This document shows, piece after piece, positions 8,475 through 16,642 of a DNA stretch of 64,000 nucleotides. The stretch comes from Lysinibacillus pinottii (GTDB lineage: Bacteria; Bacillota; Bacilli; Bacillales_A; Planococcaceae), in the NCBI RefSeq assembly GCF_024753545.1, contig NZ_JANTOO010000017.1, positions 7,522 to 71,521 on the forward strand, in the 5' to 3' direction. Each line of letters opens with the position of its first letter. Position 1 is the first letter of the stretch. A program made the position numbers and the translations under genes. The notes beneath the pieces are model-generated. The model made no database searches, was not told where the DNA came from, and saw only the letters and a program-made list of their open reading frames with translations.

Positions 8475-8652
8475 TTGGATGGTGTTTTCAAATGGAATCA
8501 AGTTTTTTGAGTATGGCCTTTACCTATAGTTGGTCATTAGTCATGGGTCATACAGTAACAGGTAACTTGTTATTGGTTTTAATCTAATTAGCCGTAAAGC
8601 TAAATTTGAAAACAGCACATCCAACTCGGTTTGGAGTCTCACCGCCCCGAGA

Positions 8653-9162
8653 CTAGAAATAGCGGGAATCATCAAAGTTAATTTGTATACTGTAATTTTT
8701 TGAATTAATAAGATTGGATAATTTATGTGCCTCTTTTTCAAGCTTCATTGCGCGCTCCCGATAGTCGTCAGGCTCATATAATGCAATCTCGTATAGCATT
8801 GCTCCATCACCATAGCCAAAACGAACACTTTCTTTTTCCCGCATACTAAATTCTTTACATAACTCAGCCTCAGCACGAAGCTGTGTAGCTAATTCGATAG
8901 CTTCTACTAGTGCGAGTTTCTGATCTTTAAATTCTACTGTGTTTTGGATGTTTGCTTCATATACTAGACGATCTAGTGTAAGGGTATCTAGACGAACTTG
9001 TGCCAATTCGGTTTCGATAAGGGGGAGTGCACGGTTACTTGTTTTAGGAGTCTGTCCCTTTTCTACTGTCACAAAAGCACTACGATGTAATTCACTAATA
9101 AGCTCTTGTGTTTTTTTTCCTAAAATACTTTTTAGTTTAACAGCTTCTGCAAGATTGATCAC
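8653..9162 (-). CDS. DIP1984 (septicolysin-like annotated) family protein
   Basis: A 169-residue, highly charged, mostly helical cytoplasmic protein. The start MINLAEAVKLKSILGKK resembles the DIP1984 family, often annotated septicolysin without experimental support. The start is GTG at 9162 with AAAAGGA ten bases upstream. A central helix-rich segment with many Leu-heptads suggests a coiled coil. It follows the B3/B4-domain gene by 15 bases, so the two are one transcript. Function is unknown; I do not support the toxin name. Confidence 0.7.
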   Translation of the reverse strand: MINLAEAVKLKSILGKKTQELISELHRSAFVTVEKGQTPKTSNRALPLIETELAQVRLDTLTLDRLVYEANIQNTVEFKDQKLALVEAIELATQLRAEAELCKEFSMREKESVRFGYGDGAMLYEIALYEPDDYRERAMKLEKEAHKLSNLINSKNYSIQINFDDSRYF

Positions 9163-9177
9163 GCAAACACGTCCTTT

Positions 9178-9867
9178 TTATAAACTTGTAGATGGTGCAT
9201 TGTTTGATAGGAGGGCAATTTGATAGTCACCTCCATGAATTTGGTTAAACATTTTGCCTGCTGACGCCAAAAGGTCATTCGCTGCTTCATGTGTTAATGA
9301 GGGTCTGAGATAAAAAATCTGTAGCGCCTCAGTCGTATCCTCTGTAACGGCTGTACGTTTAGAATCGACAAATGGAGAACCAAATGCTCCCTTCTCATCA
9401 CGACTGTAGAGGATCTTGTTGAATGTATTAAAACGCCCATTTAAACCCTCATAACCAATGTCTTCATGGCCAAGAGCTATTTCTACATATCCTTTCATAA
9501 AGGCTATATCATATAGACCAACTGGAATTTCATATTGAAGAGAGAAGAAGTTATTTAAATCTACAGCAGAATGAAATGGTGTTACATAGTTTTGTTTACT
9601 AATTCGCCGCATAAGACTTTCTGCTGAGTGTCGATAACGATTTGGATCTGAACCTAGCTTTTTCCAAAATACTCGCCATTCAGCAATACCCTCACGCTGG
9701 TTCACAGGAAAATCCTGCATGTCTAGAAAAAGGTTTTCTTGATACAATTGCATCCGACCTTTAATCATTTGAGGGGATTCTGCTACAACAATTTTGGTAT
9801 AATGAATAATGCCGATTTTTAGCTCGGGATGTTGTGTTAATAGAGATTCATTAATGGAAATTTCCAA
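9178..9867 (-). CDS. Freestanding B3/B4-domain protein (PheT-editing-domain-like)
   Basis: A 229-residue protein of the B3/4 (tRNA-binding/editing) domain family found in the beta subunit of phenylalanyl-tRNA synthetase. Supporting segments are EWRVFWKKLGSDPNRYRHSA, SAVDLNNFFSLQYEIPVG (residues about 100-120) and YSRDEKGAFGSPFVDS. Typical freestanding members are about 220-240 residues. It starts with TTG at 9867, after AGGTGATG. It may hydrolyse mischarged tRNA or bind a modified tRNA; this is inferred from the domain alone. It is divergent from queG, a tRNA-modification gene, with a 59-bp gap, which fits a tRNA theme but proves nothing. Confidence 0.78.
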   Translation of the reverse strand: MEISINESLLTQHPELKIGIIHYTKIVVAESPQMIKGRMQLYQENLFLDMQDFPVNQREGIAEWRVFWKKLGSDPNRYRHSAESLMRRISKQNYVTPFHSAVDLNNFFSLQYEIPVGLYDIAFMKGYVEIALGHEDIGYEGLNGRFNTFNKILYSRDEKGAFGSPFVDSKRTAVTEDTTEALQIFYLRPSLTHEAANDLLASAGKMFNQIHGGDYQIALLSNNAPSTSL

Positions 9868-9926
9868 AGAACATCACCTACTTTATCTATTTCTATTATT
9901 GTATCATGTAAGGAGTTGGAAATAAA

Positions 9927-11060
9927 ATGAACATACATGACCTACAGCGAGACTTTGTGGCATATGCAAGAGCCATTGGCGTTGATAAAATAGGTTTTAC
10001 AACAGCAGCTCCCTTTACAGAATTAAAAAACCGACTGCGTCGCCAGCAGGAGCTTGGTTATCAGTCTGGCTTTGAAGAAAGTGATATTGAAAAACGTACC
10101 GAACCCCTTCAATTATTAAACGAAGCAGAGAGTATTGTCTCGATAGCCGTTGCCTATCCCTCCCGTATGCAAAATGCACCCATTGGTAAAAAGGGAGCTA
10201 GAAGAGGAATATTTTGCCGTGCTTCATGGGGTGTCGATTATCATACAGCAATTCGTGAACGTTTGAAGTTATTATCTGCTTGGCTTGAGGAGCGTGTCGA
10301 AGGTGTACGTATCGAGTCGATGGTTGATACAGGTGCACTTGTAGACCGTGCTGTAGCAGAACGCGCAGGCATAGGCTGGAGTGGTAAAAACTGTTCGATT
10401 ATAACACCTGAATTCGGGTCATATGTGTATTTAGGAGAGCTCATAACCAATGTTCCATTCTCGCCAGATAAGCCAATGGAGGATGAGTGCGGGGAATGTC
10501 GCTTATGCTTGGATGTTTGTCCAACGGGTGCATTAATCCAAGGAGGGCAATTGGATGCACAACGTTGTATTGCCTTCCTCACTCAAACGAAGGGAACACT
10601 TCCTGATGAGTTTCGTAATCACATTGGTAATCGCCTCTATGGTTGTGATACATGCCAGACTGTGTGTCCCAAAAATAAAGGGAAGATTAATTGGATTCAT
10701 GATGAATTTATACCGGATCCAGAGCTTGCCAAACCATTATTAACACCACTATTAACGATTTCCAATAGAGAATTTAAGGCCAAGTTTGGCCACGTTTCTG
10801 GTTCATGGCGAGGTAAAAAGCCTATTCAACGAAATGCCATCCTTGCACTGGCCCATTTTAAAGAGGAAGCGGCTATACCAGATCTCATCAACCTTTTGAA
10901 GAACGATGATCGTCCAGTCATACGAGGCACATCAGCATGGGCTTTAGGGAAGATAGGCGGAGAACAGGCTAAGTCTGCCCTATATGACGCGGAAGCTAAT
11001 GAGCAGGACGAAGAAGTATTGAACGAAATTCACAAAGGTTTGCAGTTTTTTCATGAATGA
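9927..11060 (+). CDS. queG: Epoxyqueuosine reductase
   Basis: Cobalamin-dependent last step of queuosine synthesis in tRNA: reduces epoxyqueuosine to queuosine. 377 residues with an N-terminal DUF1730/cobalamin domain, two 4Fe-4S clusters (CGECRLCLDVCPTGAL at about 190-205, then GCDTCQTVCPKNKG at about 236-249), the active-site region AERAGIGWSGKN and a C-terminal HEAT-like repeat (about 300-375: RNAILALAHF, RGTSAWALGKIGG). ATG 9927 follows AAGGAG with good spacing. Next gene trmL modifies position 34 as well, so this is a small wobble-base modification cluster. Confidence 0.95.
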   Translation: MNIHDLQRDFVAYARAIGVDKIGFTTAAPFTELKNRLRRQQELGYQSGFEESDIEKRTEPLQLLNEAESIVSIAVAYPSRMQNAPIGKKGARRGIFCRASWGVDYHTAIRERLKLLSAWLEERVEGVRIESMVDTGALVDRAVAERAGIGWSGKNCSIITPEFGSYVYLGELITNVPFSPDKPMEDECGECRLCLDVCPTGALIQGGQLDAQRCIAFLTQTKGTLPDEFRNHIGNRLYGCDTCQTVCPKNKGKINWIHDEFIPDPELAKPLLTPLLTISNREFKAKFGHVSGSWRGKKPIQRNAILALAHFKEEAAIPDLINLLKNDDRPVIRGTSAWALGKIGGEQAKSALYDAEANEQDEEVLNEIHKGLQFFHE

Positions 11061-11127
11061 AGAGAAAAAACACTCCATTAAATGAGTTCCACTTAAAGAA
11101 ATTTTTATAATAAGGAAGTGTATCGTT

Positions 11128-11601
11128 ATGCCATTGCATATCGTTTTATATCAACCAGAAATTCCAGCGAATACAGGAAATATTGCTCGCACTTGCGCTG
11201 GTACAAATACATCATTACATTTAATTCGTCCACTAGGCTTTTCAACCGATGATAAAATGTTAAAGCGGGCAGGCTTAGATTATTGGCATAGTGTGAATAT
11301 TGTTTATCATAATTCACTGGATGATTTTATAGAGTACTCTAGAGATGGAGATGTATATTTAATCGAAACATATAGTGATGAGCCGTTCACCACACATGAT
11401 TTTAGTAATAAAGAGCGTGACATTTACTTTATGTTTGGAAAAGAAACAACAGGCTTGCCAAAAGACTTTGCGTATGAACGTCGTAATATGTGCTTGCGTA
11501 TTCCACAAAGTGATCATGTCCGTTCACTCAACTTATCTAATACGGCTGCGATTGTTATATATGAGGCATTACGACAACAGGGATATCCAGGTTTACATTA
11601 A
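11128..11601 (+). CDS. trmL: tRNA (cytidine(34)/uridine(34)-2'-O)-methyltransferase
   Basis: SPOUT methyltransferase that methylates the ribose of the wobble base in tRNA-Leu (CspR/TrmL family, 157 residues). Signature segments are YQPEIPANTGNIARTC, FGKETTGLP (SAM-binding knot) and the C-terminal IPQSDHVRSLNLSNTAAI. The ATG has AAGGAAGTG upstream at good spacing. It lies 67 bases after queG and probably shares its transcript. Confidence 0.95.
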   Translation: MPLHIVLYQPEIPANTGNIARTCAGTNTSLHLIRPLGFSTDDKMLKRAGLDYWHSVNIVYHNSLDDFIEYSRDGDVYLIETYSDEPFTTHDFSNKERDIYFMFGKETTGLPKDFAYERRNMCLRIPQSDHVRSLNLSNTAAIVIYEALRQQGYPGLH

Positions 11602-11602
11602 T

Positions 11603-11635
11603 AAAAGCAGTTCTCATTTGTGAGAACTGCTTTTT
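11603..11635. terminator. Bidirectional terminator
   Basis: Perfect 14-bp stem AAAAGCAGTTCTCA/TGAGAACTGCTTTT with a TTTG loop, between trmL and the convergent dioxygenase gene. Confidence 0.85.
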
Positions 11636-11636
11636 A

Positions 11637-12482
11637 CTAAAATTTTAATAATACAACATTTCCAGCTGGATCTTCAGTTTGGAATCCACCGTCTATATCG
11701 ATAACACGTGCACCAATTGTGCGAAGGTTTGCTTTCATCATGGATGCTTGTTCTTCATTATCTAAACGCAGTGAGAACGTTTTTAAGCCTACTTGGTTTT
11801 CTCCAAGCTTTGGAGCATTTTCTGAGTGCCAAGTGTTTAAGCCAATGTGATGGTGATAGCGGCCAGTAGAAATAAATAATGCCTGTGAACCATAGCGTGC
11901 CACAATATCATAGCCTAAGCCCTTTGTGTAAAATTGTTCAGCCTCTGCCAAGTTCGAAACAGATAAGTGAATATGTCCCATCACTGTACCTGATGGGAGG
12001 CCATCCCAATTTCCATCACCTTCTTCTAAAATCGATCGAATATTTAGTGGCTCTGTTACCATATTCACTTGGTCCTGATGCCAATCCCATACATTTTCAG
12101 GGCGATCTGCGTATACCTCAATACCATTATGATCAGGATCATTTAAATAGAGTGCTTCACTGACAGCATGATCAGAAGCCCCAAGATATACTCCTTTTTC
12201 GTGAAAATGCGTTATAATATTTGCCAAATCACGACGAGTTGGTAATAGTAATGCAAAGTGATAAAGTCCAGTCGTCATGCTAAGCTTTTCTTCCACTGTG
12301 TCTGGTTGGACTATTGTTAATAGTGCAGTATGTCCATCTGCTGTTAAAGTAGCTTTATGTGATTCTTGGTGTAAAACGTTGAAGCCAATAACCTCTTGAT
12401 AAAATGTTAAAGAACGTTGAAGATCGCTTACTTTTATTTCAACATTTGTTACATATGTGTTAGGTTTTTCATGAAAATGCAT
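11637..12482 (-). CDS. catE: Catechol-2,3-dioxygenase-like VOC protein
   Basis: 281 residues with two vicinal-oxygen-chelate modules (about 10-125 and 155-280), the extradiol dioxygenase layout seen in B. subtilis CatE. Candidate metal ligands are His in TGLYHFALLLP and GTVMGHIHLSVSN, and Glu in NGIEVYADRPE. ATG 12482 has GGAGG eight bases upstream; the longer frame lacks a site. CatE in B. subtilis opens catechol rings and is induced by quinones or catechol through CatR/YodB. A similar control is plausible here, given the palindrome at the promoter. Confidence 0.85.
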   Translation of the reverse strand: MHFHEKPNTYVTNVEIKVSDLQRSLTFYQEVIGFNVLHQESHKATLTADGHTALLTIVQPDTVEEKLSMTTGLYHFALLLPTRRDLANIITHFHEKGVYLGASDHAVSEALYLNDPDHNGIEVYADRPENVWDWHQDQVNMVTEPLNIRSILEEGDGNWDGLPSGTVMGHIHLSVSNLAEAEQFYTKGLGYDIVARYGSQALFISTGRYHHHIGLNTWHSENAPKLGENQVGLKTFSLRLDNEEQASMMKANLRTIGARVIDIDGGFQTEDPAGNVVLLKF

Positions 12483-12519
12483 ATAGAATACCTCCGTTAA
12501 GTTATTTTTATTCATTTAG

Positions 12520-12564
12520 TTACTTTATGTAAGTTAGTTTATTTTAATAATAACTGAAAGTCAA
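12520..12564 (-). promoter_or_regulatory. catE promoter with overlapping operator-like palindrome
   Basis: Minus-strand -35 TTGACT (12564-12559), 17-bp spacer, -10 TAAACT (12541-12536). The palindrome TTACATAAAGTAA lies just downstream (12532-12520), and a second AACTTAC overlaps the -35. The layout fits repression by a MarR/DUF24 regulator such as CatR; the protein is not encoded nearby. Confidence 0.6.
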
Positions 12565-12594
12565 GTAAGTTATTTTTTTATTGTCGACAAAAAA

Positions 12595-12631
12595 GAAAAT
12601 CACTAAGCATATCTAATGCTTAGTGATTTTC
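12595..12631 (-). terminator. Terminator of the 30-residue membrane protein gene
   Basis: Perfect 16-bp stem (GAAAATCACTAAGCAT and its complement) with a five-base loop; on the minus strand it ends in CTTTTTT. Confidence 0.85.
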
Positions 12632-12639
12632 TCGAGGTA

Positions 12640-12732
12640 TTATTTATCCGCTTTGTAATCGCCTTCGTACCCAGCAGTAAAAATAGCTGTTAAGAAAGCA
12701 ACTGTTACACCAATGATTAATAATAGTTTCAT
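12640..12732 (-). CDS. 30-residue single-span membrane peptide
   Basis: A tiny gene with GAGGAGGG seven bases before its ATG, and its own terminator. The product has a hydrophobic span of about 18 residues (LLLIIGVTVAFLTAIFTAG) and a charged tail EGDYKADK. One predicted transmembrane helix, function unknown. Ribosome site, terminator and composition together make it more than a chance frame. Confidence 0.6.
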   Translation of the reverse strand: MKLLLIIGVTVAFLTAIFTAGYEGDYKADK

Positions 12733-12877
12733 GGAAGTAACCCTCCTCATGTAATAAAGACATCTCTATTTAGTATAGCCTATCTACTATAAAAATGAAA
12801 CGACATACCTGAATAAAATATGTCAGAAATGGTTCAAACGTATAATTATCGGGAAAACTATTAAGGAGGTGATTAGT

Positions 12878-13048
12878 ATGAAAAAAAAGGTGCCAAACAT
12901 TGAAAATGGTACGATGGCGAGAGATATGAAGGAATTAAAAGATTTGGGCAAACAAATGGAACATTTACGTGATGGTCTAGAGCTTGCGGATGATGAGCGT
13001 ATTGCAGATCCTATTCAATTGGAAAGTATCGAGGAAAAGGATGAATAG
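12878..13048 (+). CDS. 56-residue charged hypothetical protein
   Basis: ATG 12878 is preceded by a textbook AAGGAGGTGAT at seven bases. The product is hydrophilic and helical (RDMKELKDLGKQMEHLRDGL in the centre) with an acidic C-terminus ending EEKDE. No known domain. The ribosome site and codon pattern support a real small protein. It is 84 bases upstream of an aldo/keto reductase and may share its transcript. Confidence 0.65.
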   Translation: MKKKVPNIENGTMARDMKELKDLGKQMEHLRDGLELADDERIADPIQLESIEEKDE

Positions 13049-13132
13049 TGGTAAATAACAGTAGCTTCCTTATTTTTCTTAAATCCAATTTTTTGTATAA
13101 TGGTACTAGGAAAAAGAAAGGGGTTGTGATTC

Positions 13133-13963
13133 GTGTATTTACAATCATCGAAAACATTATCAAATGGAGTAGAAATGCCTCGTTTCGGCTTAGGTGTTTA
13201 TAAAATGACAGATCATGAAGAAACATTACAATCCATCGATACAGCGCTGAAGTTTGGTTATAGAGCTATCGATACAGCATCTTTGTATGGGAATGAAGCA
13301 GAGGTAGGAGAAGCTATCCGTTATTCAGGTATACCACGTGAGCATATTTTTGTTACCACAAAAGTATGGAATAATGACCAAGGATATGATGAAACCTTAC
13401 GGGCTTTTGAAGTATCGCTAAAGAAACTTAAGATGGATTACGTAGATTTATATTTGACACATTGGGCTGTTCCAGAAACATTTGAGGAAACTTACCGCGC
13501 TATTGAGCGCCTATACGATGAAAAACTAATTCGAGCAACTGGTGTGTCGAACCATCATGAGCATCATTTAGAAAAAATACTAGCAAAGGCCAATATTGCT
13601 CCAATGGTTAATCAGGTGGAAATGCATCCGTATTTACAGCAACAAGCATTAAGTGCATATTGCCATGAACATCAGATTGCTGTCACTGCATGGTCACCGT
13701 TAGGGCGAGGTGGCGTACTTGATGATTCTACTATCTTAGAAATTAGCAAGGAAATCGGCAAGACCACTGCTCAGGTAGTGTTACGCTGGCATTTACAAAA
13801 TGACACATTAATTATTCCTAAATCAGTGACACCAAGTCGAATTGAAGAAAATGCACAGATTTTTGACTTTGAATTAACACAGACTCAAATGGAAAAGATA
13901 GCGTCATTAAATCGTAATCAACGATTTGGGCAAGATCCAGATCATTTCAAATTTGATTTTTAG
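13133..13963 (+). CDS. Aldo/keto reductase (YvgN/YtbE-like)
   Basis: NADPH-dependent reductase of aldehydes such as methylglyoxal, cytoplasmic, 276 residues. The TIM-barrel AKR signature is complete: GYRAIDTASLYGNEAEVG (Asp and catalytic Tyr), TTKVWN (catalytic Lys), and TGVSNHHEHHL, where a His follows. The C-terminal cofactor motif is IIPKSVTPSRIEEN. GTG at 13133 with AAAGGGG ten bases before it; family members begin MxxxxTLSNGVEMPxFGLG, which matches this start. Confidence 0.92.
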   Translation: MYLQSSKTLSNGVEMPRFGLGVYKMTDHEETLQSIDTALKFGYRAIDTASLYGNEAEVGEAIRYSGIPREHIFVTTKVWNNDQGYDETLRAFEVSLKKLKMDYVDLYLTHWAVPETFEETYRAIERLYDEKLIRATGVSNHHEHHLEKILAKANIAPMVNQVEMHPYLQQQALSAYCHEHQIAVTAWSPLGRGGVLDDSTILEISKEIGKTTAQVVLRWHLQNDTLIIPKSVTPSRIEENAQIFDFELTQTQMEKIASLNRNQRFGQDPDHFKFDF

Positions 13964-13973
13964 TTCTATATAT

Positions 13974-14009
13974 AAATCCCGCTCTCGTTATTGAGAAGCG
14001 GGATTTTTT
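13974..14009. terminator. Bidirectional terminator
   Basis: AAATCCCGCT/AGCGGGATTT stem with T tracts, between convergent AKR and RluA-family genes. Confidence 0.85.
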
Positions 14010-14851
14010 GATGATTGTTCGTCCTTGACGGTAATGCGTTTATTTAAAAATGGATGGTCAAATTCTAATTGGATAGCATGGAGTTCATAATCACCACTAG
14101 CAGTTTCTCTTGCGCCGTACATAGTATCACCAATAATGGGATGACCGATGTAGGCTAGATGTACACGGATTTGATGTGTTCGACCAGTTTCAAGAATCAA
14201 ATGGACCACACAAGAATTCTTGTAGCGTGAAACGACTTCATAATGGGTCACTGCATGCTGTCCAGTTTGCGACACGACACGTCTAGAAGCGTGATGTCGA
14301 TCCTTACCAATAGATTCAGAAATGGTACCCGATGAGGAGCGTATATTTCCTTGTACTTCCGCTGCATATGTCCGAATAATAGATTTTTCTTCAATCATTC
14401 GATCGAAAATTGATTTCGCTAAAGGATGCTTGGCTACAAGTAATAAACCTTGTGTCCCTTTATCTAATCGATGGACATGCTCTGCATAAATACCACCTTG
14501 TTCTTGAATATGTGCCATAACATGGTTCATACATGTATGGGTATCTCGGTCATCATTAGGGTGAGTTGCCATACCCTTTGGCTTCGATACGATTAAGCAA
14601 TGATCATCCTCATAGACTATATCAATCGCACAAACAGGTGTTCGTTTATAGCTAGACGCTGGGATTGGGAATGTAAATTTGACAATAGTGCCGACTTGTA
14701 AAGGAGTATTCCATTGAACAAGTTCATCATTCTCTAAAGTAATAGCTTTTGCCATACGTAATTCATGTACGAGCTTTTTACCTAGTCGCCAGTGATTACG
14801 TAACAGTTCCTCAATCGTTAAGTTATCTTCATTAAATGCATAAAGAAACAT
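13988..14851 (-). CDS. RluA-family RNA pseudouridine synthase (YhcT-like)
   Basis: Isomerises uridine to pseudouridine in rRNA or tRNA. 287 residues. The N-terminal stretch (LTIEELLRNHW...KKLVHELR) is an S4-like segment; the catalytic Asp is in VHRLDKGTQGLLLVAK at about residue 124. The end motif ETGRTHQIRVHLAYIGHPI is typical of RluA/RluD. In B. subtilis yhcT lies just upstream of yhcYZ, the same neighbourhood as here. The target site is unknown. Confidence 0.9.
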   Translation of the reverse strand: MFLYAFNEDNLTIEELLRNHWRLGKKLVHELRMAKAITLENDELVQWNTPLQVGTIVKFTFPIPASSYKRTPVCAIDIVYEDDHCLIVSKPKGMATHPNDDRDTHTCMNHVMAHIQEQGGIYAEHVHRLDKGTQGLLLVAKHPLAKSIFDRMIEEKSIIRTYAAEVQGNIRSSSGTISESIGKDRHHASRRVVSQTGQHAVTHYEVVSRYKNSCVVHLILETGRTHQIRVHLAYIGHPIIGDTMYGARETASGDYELHAIQLEFDHPFLNKRITVKDEQSSKNPASQ

Positions 14852-14867
14852 TGATCTTCCTCCGTAG

Positions 14868-14903
14868 AAAAGACCGTATTCTAATGGTAGAACACGGTCT
14901 TTT
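14868..14903 (-). terminator. Terminator after bdbC
   Basis: AAAAGACCGT/ACGGTCTTTT stem with a 16-base loop between bdbC and the pseudouridine synthase gene; U tract on the minus strand. Confidence 0.75.
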
Positions 14904-14905
14904 GA

Positions 14906-15331
14906 TTATTTTACAGCTTTTGTAGCTTTGATTAAATAGAAGCTTGCCCCTGCAATTAAAATAAATGCAGTTAATGCTAAAAATGGGATAGTAATAAAGC
15001 CTAACCAATTAATATATTGTCCTGTACATGATACGGCGCCACAAGAAGGGGCACTATCCGCTAAAAAGCTAAGCTTTTGAATGCCATAATGATAGAGTGA
15101 GATACAGCCTCCGATAACAGAAAAAACCGCTGTTGTAACAGCAATACGAGCATTTTTTTGTATAAAGGCTACAGTGGCCATAATGACAATCGGGTACATA
15201 AAAATACGCTGTATCCAACATAATTTACACGGTTCATAATGACGAATTTCAGAAAAGTATAATGAACCAAGTGTAGCTACAGCAGATACTATCCATATAA
15301 ATAATAAGCCATTTTCCTCTTTTTTAGACAT
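14906..15331 (-). CDS. bdbC: Disulfide bond formation protein BdbC (DsbB family)
   Basis: Membrane quinone-linked thiol oxidase that re-oxidises a BdbD-type partner outside the membrane. 141 residues with four transmembrane spans. The two Cys pairs of the family are visible: CKLCWIQRIFMYP near residue 36-39, and CGAVSC near residue 97-102. The start ATG has AAAGGGGAG at good spacing. No bdbD lies nearby, unlike the usual bdbDC pair, so the partner must be elsewhere. Confidence 0.93.
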   Translation of the reverse strand: MSKKEENGLLFIWIVSAVATLGSLYFSEIRHYEPCKLCWIQRIFMYPIVIMATVAFIQKNARIAVTTAVFSVIGGCISLYHYGIQKLSFLADSAPSCGAVSCTGQYINWLGFITIPFLALTAFILIAGASFYLIKATKAVK

Positions 15332-15514
15332 ATCAATTCTCCCCTTTATAAAAACACTACTTGTACGATTATAGTTGTTCTAGTTTTATATGTAAATTAA
15401 CTTACACAAAATAAGGAAGATAATTTCAGTCTAAAGTATGAACGGCTAATGAAGACGAGCCTAACGCCTTAATGGTATCATTAATAATAGTAATGCTAAA
15501 GAAGAGGTGTTTTC

Positions 15515-16630
15515 GTGAAGGAAAATGAGCATTCCAATATAAGTATATTAAAGGAAATTGCAGAACTATTAAATGAAGAAACTGAAATCGTTACGATGCT
15601 AAAAGGGGCCCTTATCAAATTTTTAAATGGCACGAATTTTGAAACAGGCTGGATTTTTTTTATTGATGCAAAGGGACGCTCGGAGCTTGTTGTTCATGAA
15701 AATTTACCTGAGGCATTGGAATTTAAAAACTGTCACTATTTAAATAAAGGTGGCTGCTGGTGTGTATCTCGTTATCGTAATGAGGAGCTAAAAAAGGCAT
15801 CTAATATTATTGAATGTCAACGTATTGAAAGTGCAATCGCAGCTAATGTTGGGGATCATGAAGGAATTACCCATCATGCCACTGTGCCCCTTCAATCAGG
15901 GCAGGAACGTTTTGGTGTACTAAATGTAGCTTCTAAGGATACGGTACGTTTTTCTGAGGAGGAGCTAGCTCTATTGGAGTCAGTAGCATTTCAGATGGGT
16001 TCTGCTATAAAGCGAATTTTACTGACGAAACAAGAGCAAGAAATGGCCCTTGTAAAGGAGCGCAACCGTCTAGCAAGGGATTTACATGATTCTGTCAATC
16101 AACTATTATTTTCGGTTACGCTAACGGCGAGAGCTGGTATTGAAATGACACAGGATAGTGATGTGAAAGAAACATTTAAAGAGATACAGCATTTAACTCA
16201 GGATGCGCTTACAGAGATGCGAGCATTGATTTGGCAGCTACGACCAAAGGGATTGGAAAATGGCTTACTGGAAGCGATAAAAGTATATGCTGAGATGCTT
16301 GGCTTAAAATTACATGTTACGGTTTCAGGAGTCCTACAATTTCCATCGCGCATTGAAGAGACATTATTTCGAGTAGCTCAAGAGGCTTTAAATAATGTGC
16401 GACGCCATGCTGGTGTTTTAGAGGCAGCACTTTATATTACCGTCACGTCTACAGATATTTTATTGGTTATACGCGATGAGGGACGAGGGTTTGTCATTGA
16501 CAATAATACGAAGCTATTGTCAATGGGCTTACAATCCATTAAGGACCGTGCAAAATCAGTGGGTGGCACTGCTGACTGGGTAAGTGAAATGGGCAAAGGT
16601 ACGGAACTGCTAATCCGCTTGCCATACTAA
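15515..16630 (+). CDS. yhcY: Cytosolic sensor histidine kinase with four-Cys GAF domain (YhcY/AirS-like)
   Basis: NarX-class two-component kinase, 371 residues, no transmembrane segment. The GAF domain at about 25-165 carries Cys73, Cys81, Cys83 and Cys101 (C-x7-C-x-C-x17-C; segment CHYLNKGGCWCVSRYRN). The S. aureus homologue AirS is reported to bind a redox-sensitive 2Fe-2S cluster in this region, so oxygen or redox sensing is the likely job. The HisKA_3 phosphoacceptor is His191 in ARDLHDSVNQLLFS; the HATPase has EALNNVRRHA, DEGRGF and GLQSIKDRA. GTG start after GAGGTG. The response regulator follows after 12 bases, forming an operon. Confidence 0.9.
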   Translation: MKENEHSNISILKEIAELLNEETEIVTMLKGALIKFLNGTNFETGWIFFIDAKGRSELVVHENLPEALEFKNCHYLNKGGCWCVSRYRNEELKKASNIIECQRIESAIAANVGDHEGITHHATVPLQSGQERFGVLNVASKDTVRFSEEELALLESVAFQMGSAIKRILLTKQEQEMALVKERNRLARDLHDSVNQLLFSVTLTARAGIEMTQDSDVKETFKEIQHLTQDALTEMRALIWQLRPKGLENGLLEAIKVYAEMLGLKLHVTVSGVLQFPSRIEETLFRVAQEALNNVRRHAGVLEAALYITVTSTDILLVIRDEGRGFVIDNNTKLLSMGLQSIKDRAKSVGGTADWVSEMGKGTELLIRLPY

Positions 16631-16642
16631 GGGGGAGAGGAC

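Noticed and set aside
8541..8741. 66-codon minus frame overlapping the DIP1984 gene end
   Set aside because: Overlaps a better gene and lacks a start signal.
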